Below the pieces are notes generated by a model. It did not search any database. It saw only the letters and a program-made list of their open reading frames with translations, and was not told where the DNA came from. A DNA stretch of 5,178 nt from Candidatus Bathyarchaeota archaeon (GTDB lineage Archaea > Thermoproteota > Bathyarchaeia > 40CM-2-53-6 > RBG-13-38-9). A program made the position numbers and the translations under genes. The stretch covers positions 1 to 5,178 of the forward strand of contig JAPKYM010000236.1 in assembly GCA_026394315.1 (NCBI GenBank), in the 5' to 3' direction. Shown one piece after another: positions 1-4,320 of this stretch (the stretch's first letter is position 1; each line of letters starts with the position of its first letter).

Positions 1-239
1 GACTCGAGATTTCCCAGACATACCCTCTTGACGCTACATTCTGAACAGATACCAGTCGCTTCCTCGAATAGGAATCTGAACCCGACGCGGGCTTGTTTTT
101 CTCCTATGAGTGTGATTTTGTTCATTACCAACTCCACCACAAAAGCTTTTTTAGGCCGATGAGGTTGTGAGATAGCAGTCGCCAAGACTTCTTGCGCGAT
201 TCTGCTGTAACCCCTCGGGAACTTATCGAGGCGATTCAT
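1..239 (-). CDS. UPF0179 family protein (COG1860), 5' part only; cut by window edge
   Basis: The minus strand is open from an ATG at 239 to the left edge, 79 codons without a stop. From codon 39 the protein reads MNKITLIGEKQARVGFRF and then has cysteines C65, C68 and C74 (CSEC then C six residues later). This ITLIGE opening followed by a CxxC and a further Cys is the start of UPF0179 proteins, archaeal proteins of unknown biochemical role whose cysteines suggest metal binding. Family members usually begin at this ITLIG motif, so the ATG at 125 is a serious alternative start. It is preceded by a good Shine-Dalgarno-like GGTGGAG at 6-base spacing. The 38-residue extension encoded by 239-126 looks protein-like (low G at second positions, an amphipathic RIAQEVLATAI stretch) but I do not recognise it. 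If 239 is used, the two divergent start codons are only 2 bp apart. Family call fairly sure; start unresolved. Confidence 0.72.
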   Translation of the reverse strand, partial: MNRLDKFPRGYSRIAQEVLATAISQPHRPKKAFVVELVMNKITLIGEKQARVGFRFLFEEATGICSECSVKRVCLGNLE

Positions 240-244
240 ATATG
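228..244. promoter_or_regulatory. Divergent start region with palindromic CATATATG and GAGG ribosome-binding site
   Basis: CATATATG at 237-244 is a perfect palindrome that supplies an ATG on each strand: 239-237 on minus and 242-244 on plus. A GAGG at 228-231, ten bases before the plus-strand ATG, is a modest Shine-Dalgarno match for the proteasome gene. No convincing TATA box sits about 25 bases ahead of 242; an A/T-rich stretch at 146-153 could serve a transcript with a leader of about 65 bases. The minus ATG may not be the one used (see the UPF0179 entry). Confidence 0.4.
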
Positions 245-886
245 TATCCCCGACCAGTAAACCTTGAGAACCAAATAGCAAAGGGAACTACTACAATAGG
301 TGTTGTCTGCAAAGACGGAGTCGTTCTTGCAACGGATACAAGAGCTACGATGGGGTACTTCATAGCTCATAAGCATGCTAAGAAGGTCTACCAGATCGCA
401 GAACACCTAGCAATGACCATTGCTGGCGCTGTCGGTGACGCTCAAGCCATGGTTGATATTCTCAAGGCAAATGCTCAACTCTACAGCCTACAGAACGGCG
501 TAGTAATGCCTGTGAGTGCGGCTGCTAGACTTGTCGCGAACGTGCTCTTCTCCGCAAGAATGATGCCCTTTATGCTTCAAGCTTTGATCGCAGGAGTAGA
601 CTCCACCGGACCTAGGATCTTTGCGTTGGATCCTTTGGGCAGTGTAATTGAGGAGACCTGCGTCTCCACTGGTTCAGGATCACCAATAGCCTACGGGGTC
701 CTTGAGTCCCAGTTCAAGGAGGGGATGGCTGTCAAAGATATGGTTCCCGTGGTCCTTAAGGCTGTGACCTCAGCTATGAAAAGGGATTCGGCCAGCGGCG
801 ATAGCTTCGACGTTGCAATAATCACTAAGGAAGGCTACAGAGAACTAAGCGAGGAAGAAAAGAAACAACTCGTATCAAAGATCTGA
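242..886 (+). CDS. psmB: 20S proteasome beta subunit (proteolytically active)
   Basis: This is the catalytic beta subunit of the archaeal 20S core particle, a threonine protease that degrades proteins inside the cytoplasmic barrel formed with alpha subunits. A 15-residue propeptide ends in Gly15, and autocleavage before Thr16 (GTTTIG) would expose the nucleophile. In mature numbering Asp17 (residue 32, TDTRAT) and Lys33 (residue 48) are present. The GSGS block at 144-147 and the RDSASGDSFD block at 181-190 supply the Ser129 and Asp166/Ser169 equivalents. All expected active-site residues are therefore seen, and 214 residues is normal for the family. The ATG at 242 is kept because it gives a usual short propeptide and has GAGG upstream. 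The C-terminal tail is charged (SEEEKKQLVSKI). The aCPSF1 gene starts 34 bp downstream on the same strand, a neighbourhood also known in methanogens (psmB next to the KH-beta-CASP gene). No alpha subunit gene is in the window. Confidence 0.97.
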   Translation: MYPRPVNLENQIAKGTTTIGVVCKDGVVLATDTRATMGYFIAHKHAKKVYQIAEHLAMTIAGAVGDAQAMVDILKANAQLYSLQNGVVMPVSAAARLVANVLFSARMMPFMLQALIAGVDSTGPRIFALDPLGSVIEETCVSTGSGSPIAYGVLESQFKEGMAVKDMVPVVLKAVTSAMKRDSASGDSFDVAIITKEGYRELSEEEKKQLVSKI

Positions 887-920
887 CTACTACACACTCT
901 TCCCGTTCAAGTGAGCATAG

Positions 921-2840
921 GTGCCGAAGAACTTCAACAGTGCACACTCGAAAATAATGACTGCAATATTGGAGAATATGCCCAAAGAGGCCGAGGTCAC
1001 AAGGATCGAGTTTGAAGGCCCCCGACTCGCAATCTACGTCAAGAACGTAAATCTCCTGATGGAGCAGAGCCATGTCGTAACTGACATTGTTAACCTCCTC
1101 CATAAGCGCATAGTAATTCGATCAGACCCGTCCATCAGAGTACCTGAGAAACAAGCAGAGGAAGCGATCGGAAAGCTCATCCCTGTCGAGGCGGCAATCA
1201 CATCCACAAATTTTGACCTGAGTCTGGGCGAGGTAATAATCGAGGCGAAAAAACCTGGCCTAGCCATCGGAAAGGACGGGATAGTACTTCAAGAAGTCAT
1301 CAAAGCCACTGGTTGGCGTCCCCGAGTCCTGAGAGCTCAACCGCTACCTTCAAAGATCATAGCCACCATGAGACACATGACCTACAATGAGAGCGAGGAA
1401 CGAAGCCGAATCCTCAGAGACGTCGGTGAAAGAATATTCAGACCTACAATAAGTAAGGCCAGCAGTGTCAGAATCACCCCACTCGGAGGATCACGTGAAG
1501 TCGGCCGCTCATGTATAATGGTTGAGGCTAACGAAAGTACAGTTCTCCTGGACTGTGGAATAAACCCCGGCTCACGTGAACCAAGTCGAGCATTTCCCAG
1601 ACTAGACACAGATGACTTCAAAATCGACAAACTAGACGCAGCCATAATCTCCCATGCCCATTTGGACCATTGTGGACTCGTTCCTTTCCTCTACAAGTAC
1701 GGCTATGATGGCCCAGTCTACTGTTCAGAGCCGACCTCTGTGTTGATGACCCTACTCCAACTGGACTACCTTGACGTCACCAGTAGGGAAGGAGGATACA
1801 CTCCTTTTGACCAGAAGAACGTCCGTGAAGTCGTCATGCACACCATACCCCTGAAGTATGGCGTAGTGACCGATGTTGCCCCGGACATGAAACTGACCCT
1901 GCACAATGCAGGCCACATCCTAGGCTCATCGATAGTCCATCTCCACATCGGTGAGGGCCTCCACAACATCGTCTACACAAGCGACTACAAATTCGGTAAG
2001 ACTATGCTCCTTGAGCCCGCATCAATAGTCTTCCCACGTGTCGAGACTCTGATAACAGAGTGCACCTACGGCGGTCAGGGAGACGTAATGCCGACCAGAT
2101 CCACAGTTGAGTCCAAACTCGTATCAACAGTCAACGAGAGCTTCAAGAAAGGAGGCAAAGTTCTCATTCCTGTGCCTGCTGTGGGAAGAGCCCAAGAGAT
2201 AATGATGGTGCTGGACAACCACATGAAAAACGGGAGTCTAATGGAGGCACCTATCTACATTGACGGCATGATCTCTGAGGCAACCGCGATCCACACAGCC
2301 TACCCAGAATACCTGTCAAAAGAGATCAGAGACAAGATTCTTCACCAAGACGTGAACCCATTTCAGTCAGACTACTTCGTCAATGTAAACCATCCAAGCG
2401 AACGGGAAGGAATCATCGCTGGAGGTCCCTCGGTTATACTTGCTACATCAGGGATGCTCGAGGGAGGTCCGGCGGTGGATTACTTGAGGCTGATGGCTGC
2501 AGATGAGAGAAACACAGTGATCTTCGTCAGCTACCAGATCGAGGGTACTCTAGGGAGCAGAATAAGAAATGGTACCAAGGACATAACACTCTTCGGACCC
2601 AAAGGCAAAGTCGAAGCGGTCAAACTCGCTGTAACCGTTGAGTCACTGGAAGGGTTCTCCGGACACTCTGACAGAAACCAGTTAATAGAGTTCGTAAGAA
2701 GAATCTCCTCGAGACCCTCAAGAGTAATAGTTAATCATGGTGAATACAGGAAGTGTGACCAGATCGCTGGAGGAATCTCAGCCCTCTTCAGGATCAAGGC
2801 TACGGCGCCAGAGAACCTGGAGACAATAAGACTCAGGTAG
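921..2840 (+). CDS. fttA: aCPSF1/FttA: KH-domain beta-CASP ribonuclease, transcription termination factor
   Basis: This is the archaeal relative of eukaryotic CPSF73, a zinc-dependent RNase shown in other archaea to cut RNA at U-rich 3' ends and to drive transcription termination. The 639-residue protein has the family's full length and order. Two N-terminal KH domains span about 1-75 and 76-145, the second with the GKDG loop at 117-120. A metallo-beta-lactamase core runs from about 183, with motif 2 HAHLDH (H245, H247, D249, H250), motif 3 His332 and motif 4 Asp355. The beta-CASP domain begins near Glu380 (ITECTYGG, motif A), with motif B His582 (SGHSD) and motif C His606 (VNHGE). All metal ligands are intact, so it should be active. 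The GTG at 921 is the first possible start, because an in-frame TAG lies immediately upstream (918-920). GTGAG at 911-915 is a weak ribosome-binding site. Met13 (957) is an alternative, but it lacks a site and removes part of the first KH helix. Probably co-transcribed with psmB. Confidence 0.96.
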   Translation: MPKNFNSAHSKIMTAILENMPKEAEVTRIEFEGPRLAIYVKNVNLLMEQSHVVTDIVNLLHKRIVIRSDPSIRVPEKQAEEAIGKLIPVEAAITSTNFDLSLGEVIIEAKKPGLAIGKDGIVLQEVIKATGWRPRVLRAQPLPSKIIATMRHMTYNESEERSRILRDVGERIFRPTISKASSVRITPLGGSREVGRSCIMVEANESTVLLDCGINPGSREPSRAFPRLDTDDFKIDKLDAAIISHAHLDHCGLVPFLYKYGYDGPVYCSEPTSVLMTLLQLDYLDVTSREGGYTPFDQKNVREVVMHTIPLKYGVVTDVAPDMKLTLHNAGHILGSSIVHLHIGEGLHNIVYTSDYKFGKTMLLEPASIVFPRVETLITECTYGGQGDVMPTRSTVESKLVSTVNESFKKGGKVLIPVPAVGRAQEIMMVLDNHMKNGSLMEAPIYIDGMISEATAIHTAYPEYLSKEIRDKILHQDVNPFQSDYFVNVNHPSEREGIIAGGPSVILATSGMLEGGPAVDYLRLMAADERNTVIFVSYQIEGTLGSRIRNGTKDITLFGPKGKVEAVKLAVTVESLEGFSGHSDRNQLIEFVRRISSRPSRVIVNHGEYRKCDQIAGGISALFRIKATAPENLETIRLR

Positions 2841-2842
2841 TT

Positions 2843-2869
2843 TCAGGGCTTCTCAGCCTGATTTCTTTT
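2843..2869 (+). terminator. Probable terminator of the psmB-aCPSF1 transcript
   Basis: Two bases after the aCPSF1 stop, TCAGG (2843-2847) can pair with CCTGA (2857-2861) around a 9-base loop. TTTCTTTT follows at 2862-2869. Archaeal termination mainly needs the T-rich tract, and aCPSF1 itself acts on U-rich 3' ends, so this gene's product may process its own mRNA here. The hairpin is short and may be incidental. Confidence 0.55.
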
Positions 2870-2892
2870 ACACCTTGACTTGAGTGGTTGGA

Positions 2893-2911
2893 GCTAGGAT
2901 CCCCCCCTAGC
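2893..2911. terminator. Hairpin with C7/G7 run between convergent genes
   Basis: GCTAGG (2893-2898) and CCTAGC (2906-2911) form a perfect 6-bp inverted repeat around a 7-base loop that includes part of a run of seven C. It begins two bases after the stop codon of the minus-strand PUA gene (2914) and lies 52 bases past the aCPSF1 stop, so it could mark or protect the 3' ends of both convergent transcripts. No long T-run follows it on the minus strand, so a role in termination is inferred only from position. Confidence 0.4.
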
Positions 2912-2913
2912 GG

Positions 2914-3399
2914 CTAGATCGATTTAGACGTGTTGTATATGGTATCTCCCACATAGTGGAGGGTCTTCACGACGGCTCCTCGTTCAATGGTGCTCAAAGT
3001 TCCTGAATCGTAGAGAGCTTTGCCGACAGCAATGGGTTTCCTGTAATTCTCATCAACCACGACGACAAAATCTCCACTAGAGAATGTGCCTTCGAGCCCT
3101 CTGACACCAGGGGCCATAATATCAGCTCCGTTGCATATGTGCGGTATCGCACCCTTATCCACCACTATCTTCGGGGAGGATGAGACGTAGCTATCAAAGA
3201 ACAGAGTTGGGACAAGCGCCGTCTCGACCTTGAAGAGAAGCGGTCTGCTATCAAATAGAACAAGCATTTGGTTTTCAATCTCAATTACTTCTGTCCGGGT
3301 CCTCTTCTCATCGAACTCCAAGCTGTTTCCAAACTTCGAAATTTCTTGCAGAAGAGGTTTGATCTCGCTTTTCCTCAACGTTCGTCGTCTATTGGACAA
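2914..3399 (-). CDS. PUA-domain RNA-binding protein, MCT-1/Tma20-like (COG2016)
   Basis: The protein matches the archaeal COG2016 family: a small pre-PUA domain followed by a C-terminal PUA domain. Eukaryotic relatives (MCTS1/Tma20) act with DENR on the small ribosomal subunit in recycling and reinitiation; the archaeal role is not settled. In the 161-residue form, residues 8-75 carry the pre-PUA region (LRKSEIKPLL, then a PTLFFDSY segment). The PUA fold spans about 77-155, with the family signature KIVVDKGAIPHICNGADIMA followed by GDFVVVVDE and the RKPIAVGKAL strand. The frame is open to a TTG at 3423, just after an in-frame TAA, which would add 8 residues. I prefer the TTG at 3399 because GGTGAT (3408-3403) exactly matches the anti-Shine-Dalgarno at ideal spacing, and because family members begin just before the (L)SKxEIK motif. 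It is divergent from the LSm-L37e pair and convergent with aCPSF1, suggesting a translation or RNA-related neighbourhood. Confidence 0.88.
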   Translation of the reverse strand: MSNRRRTLRKSEIKPLLQEISKFGNSLEFDEKRTRTEVIEIENQMLVLFDSRPLLFKVETALVPTLFFDSYVSSSPKIVVDKGAIPHICNGADIMAPGVRGLEGTFSSGDFVVVVDENYRKPIAVGKALYDSGTLSTIERGAVVKTLHYVGDTIYNTSKSI

Positions 3400-3424
3400 A
3401 CTATCACCAAGATCTGAAGACAAT

Positions 3425-3453
3425 CCTTAAATGACGCATTCAAACCCTTAAAG
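3425..3453. promoter_or_regulatory. Divergent promoter region of the PUA and LSm genes, two CCTTAAA boxes
   Basis: CCTTAAA occurs at 3425-3431 and again at 3446-3452, 21 bp apart. The second copy, extended to TTAAAGA, is centred about 28 bases before the ATG at 3479, the usual distance for an archaeal TATA box with a leaderless LSm transcript. Read on the minus strand, the CTTTAAGG at the same place would start transcription near 3424. That would leave a leader long enough to include the GGTGAT site used by the TTG at 3399. One or both boxes may thus serve both genes. Inferred from spacing alone. Confidence 0.5.
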
Positions 3454-3478
3454 ATAGACCTCAGAAAGTGTGAACACC

Positions 3479-3709
3479 ATGTCAGAGATGGCTACCAAAA
3501 TCTTTGAGGAGAGCCTTAACAAAGTCGTTCTAGTGCAGTTAAAGGGCGGAAAAACTATCAGAGGGAAACTGTACAGTTTCGATCAGCACATGAATCTTGT
3601 CATGGAAGATGCTGAAGACATCACAGAGAGTGAAAATGCAAAGAAACTCGGGACGCTGGTAGTCAGGGGCGACAATGTGGTATTGATCAGTCCTCCTCCA
3701 AACCGCTGA
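3479..3709 (+). CDS. Archaeal Sm-like protein (LSm/SmAP)
   Basis: Small 76-residue protein of the Sm fold, expected to form a heptameric ring that binds U-rich RNA. The Sm1 motif spans about residues 15-47 (KVVLVQLKGGKTIRGKLYSF, then DQHMN at 35-39, the RNA-contact loop, then LVMEDAED). Sm2 lies near 58-70, with the conserved RGDNVV (63-68) in place of the usual IRGxxV pattern. Both halves of the fold are complete. The frame also has a GTG at 3470 and an ATG at 3488. I chose the ATG at 3479 because a TATA-like box lies about 28 bases upstream and no Shine-Dalgarno is present, pointing to a leaderless message. The neighbour L37e starts 75 bp downstream, and an LSm-L37e pair is common in archaea. 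The pair suggests co-regulation of RNA handling and ribosome synthesis. Confidence 0.94.
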   Translation: MSEMATKIFEESLNKVVLVQLKGGKTIRGKLYSFDQHMNLVMEDAEDITESENAKKLGTLVVRGDNVVLISPPPNR

Positions 3710-3784
3710 AAGATGCAACAGAACCCACCTGACTGCCTGTCTTAGAAGATTCTCAATTCATCATTTGACTGGGAGAGAAATATC

Positions 3785-3973
3785 GTGACCAAAGGTACAC
3801 CGTCATTCGGTAAGAGAAGCAAATCCAAATCTCACATAAGATGCCGAAGATGTGGTAGGCACTCATACAGCCTTACAAGGAGAAGATGTGCTGCATGTGG
3901 CTATGGCCTTACAAAGCGGATAAGAGGATACGCGTGGCAGAACAAGAAGGTTAACCGCATACGAATAGTCTAA
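3785..3973 (+). CDS. rpl37e: Large-subunit ribosomal protein L37e (eL37), zinc ribbon
   Basis: A 62-residue, very basic protein of the 50S subunit. The zinc ribbon is complete: C20 and C23 (CRRC) and C35 and C38 (CAAC). The N-terminus MTKGTPSFGKRSKSKSHIRC and the HSYSLTRRRC stretch are typical of eL37, an rRNA-binding protein in the 23S core. Length is as expected for the archaeal form. The start is GTG at 3785, preceded by GGGAG (3771-3775), a Shine-Dalgarno match 9 bases away, in contrast to the leaderless start inferred for LSm. The 75-bp gap from LSm contains no gene or clear terminator, so co-transcription is likely. Confidence 0.97.
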   Translation: MTKGTPSFGKRSKSKSHIRCRRCGRHSYSLTRRRCAACGYGLTKRIRGYAWQNKKVNRIRIV

Positions 3974-4006
3974 GAAGACCTCCCCTCTACAGACACCCTA
4001 GTCAAT

Positions 4007-4030
4007 TCCTTTTCTAAGGTTCCAACTTTT
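4007..4030 (+). terminator. T-rich tracts after L37e, probable transcription end
   Basis: Two T-rich stretches, CCTTTTCT (4008-4015) and a T4 at 4027-4030, follow the L37e stop by 34-57 bases. Archaeal RNA polymerase stops at such tracts without a strong hairpin, and no convincing stem is visible. The calls rest on base composition only. Confidence 0.4.
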
Positions 4031-4041
4031 CGTGAGGAGAG

Positions 4042-4164
4042 ATGAATTTGGCCATAGGAGACCAGCACTTTGACATGCGCATAGACGACGAATACTTAAG
4101 ATTGATTTTGATGAGTAGTAGGAAACATGTTGCCGGATGGGCCGGTCGTCTAGTCTGGATGTGA
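4042..4164 (+). CDS. Doubtful 40-codon ORF overlapping the tRNA-Val gene
   Basis: An ATG at 4042 is preceded by TGAGGAG (4033-4039), one of the strongest Shine-Dalgarno matches in the window, though it sits close to the start. The product begins MNLAIGDQHFDMRIDDEYLR and ends at a TGA (4162-4164) inside the tRNA D-arm. The first 30 codons look protein-like (acidic then basic helical segments), but I do not recognise a family. It could be a small real gene, the remains of a longer one cut when the tRNA region was rearranged, or chance. Any tRNA promoter must lie within it, which argues against it. Confidence 0.25.
   Translation: MNLAIGDQHFDMRIDDEYLRLILMSSRKHVAGWAGRLVWM
4092..4100 (+). promoter_or_regulatory. 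Possible TATA box of tRNA-Val
   Basis: ATACTTAAG lies 39-47 bases before the first base of the mature tRNA. With the usual 25-base distance, transcription would begin near 4122 and give a leader of about 17 bases for RNase P to remove. TTTTGATG at 4106-4113 is a weaker alternative that would give almost no leader. Confidence 0.3.
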
Positions 4165-4177
4165 AGACACAGGATAC
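4159..4177 (+). other. Candidate short non-canonical tRNA intron (about 19 nt)
   Basis: Removing 4159-4177 joins GG18-G19 to TTAGGATACC and restores a 10-base D-loop with a wobble-rich stem (GTCT with GGAT). The piece itself can fold as TGTG (4160-4163) with CACA (4168-4171) round an AAGA loop. An alternative is a 16-base piece at 4169-4184. Its CAGG (4170-4173) pairs with CCTG (4186-4189) between 3-base bulges ACA and ATA, as in a bulge-helix-bulge, and its removal leaves a perfect GTCT/AGAC D-stem but an oversized 13-base loop. Outer and inner helices of a full motif are weak in both cases. Boundaries are therefore uncertain. Confidence 0.5.
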
Positions 4178-4188
4178 TTAGGATACCT
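4171..4188 (+). repeat. Tandem 9-bp repeat at the tRNA insertion edge
   Basis: AGGATACTT (4171-4179) is followed directly by AGGATACCT (4180-4188), 8 of 9 bases identical. The second copy is the normal D-stem/anticodon-stem junction of the tRNA and the first lies in the insertion, so slippage or a local duplication may have helped to create the extra sequence. Confidence 0.7.
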
Positions 4189-4207
4189 GCCTGACACGCA
4201 GGTGGTC

Positions 4208-4235
4208 GAGGGTTCAAATCCCTCCCGGCCCACCA
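4208..4235 (+). other. Candidate integrase attachment core (3' end of tRNA-Val)
   Basis: The T-arm, acceptor 3' strand and CCA form the end of a tRNA gene that directly precedes an integrase gene on the same strand. Tyrosine integrases commonly recombine at this segment, restoring the tRNA and leaving a direct repeat of it at the far end of the element. The far copy would lie beyond the window, so the core and its length are inferred. Confidence 0.4.
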
Positions 4236-4241
4236 CACTAC

Positions 4242-4265
4242 GGGTTCAAAACCCTCTGAATTTTT
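4242..4265 (+). terminator. T-arm-like hairpin plus T5: probable tRNA terminator
   Basis: GGGTT (4242-4246) pairs with AACCC (4250-4254) round a 3-base loop, and TTTTT follows at 4261-4265. The segment 4242-4256 also matches the tRNA T-arm 4210-4224 at 14 of 15 bases, so it may be a relic of recombination that now acts as a 3' end signal. Confidence 0.5.
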
Positions 4266-4291
4266 GCCGGAAACAAAACAGAAGCCTGACC

Positions 4292-4300
4292 CCTTTAAAA
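4292..4300 (+). promoter_or_regulatory. TATA box of the integrase gene
   Basis: CCTTTAAAA is centred about 25 bases before the ATG at 4321, and no Shine-Dalgarno precedes that ATG, so a leaderless transcript starting at or next to the ATG is likely. The box resembles those of the LSm gene, which means the host transcription machinery would recognise it. Confidence 0.6.
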
Positions 4301-4320
4301 GGCATCCCGACAATACTGGC

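Larger units (their letters stand above)
4139..4235 (+). tRNA. tRNA-Val(GAC) with encoded CCA and an insertion in the D-arm region
   Basis: The acceptor GGGCCGG (4139-4145) pairs perfectly with CCGGCCC (4225-4231); the discriminator is A4232 and CCA is encoded at 4233-4235. The anticodon arm is CCTGC (4186-4190), loop CTGACAC with anticodon GAC (4193-4195), and GCAGG (4198-4202). A short TGGTC variable region precedes the T-arm GAGGG/TTCAAAT/CCCTC (4208-4224). The gene is 94 bases without CCA, about 16-19 more than a normal tRNA-Val. The excess lies between TCGTCTAGTCTGG (4146-4158) and TTAGGATACC (4178-4187), two pieces that together make an ordinary archaeal valine D-arm. A short non-canonical intron is the best reading. 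An integrase gene lies 85 bp downstream, so this gene is probably the attachment site of an element. Confidence 0.93.

Noticed and set aside
825..1103. Minus-strand 92-codon ORF across the psmB-aCPSF1 junction
   Set aside because: Overlaps two well-supported genes, has a low-complexity cysteine-rich product and no recognisable domain.
1034..1969. Three minus-strand ORFs (1034-1267, 1382-1645, 1766-1969)
   Set aside because: All lie wholly inside the aCPSF1 gene in opposite orientation, and their compositions are those of shadow frames.
2901..2907. C7 run as a possible assembly or sequencing error
   Set aside because: It is outside coding sequence and part of a perfect inverted repeat, so no frame is disturbed and there is no reason to suspect an error.
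3230..3430. Plus-strand 66-codon ORF
   Set aside because: Antisense shadow of the PUA gene; serine- and arginine-rich with no domain.
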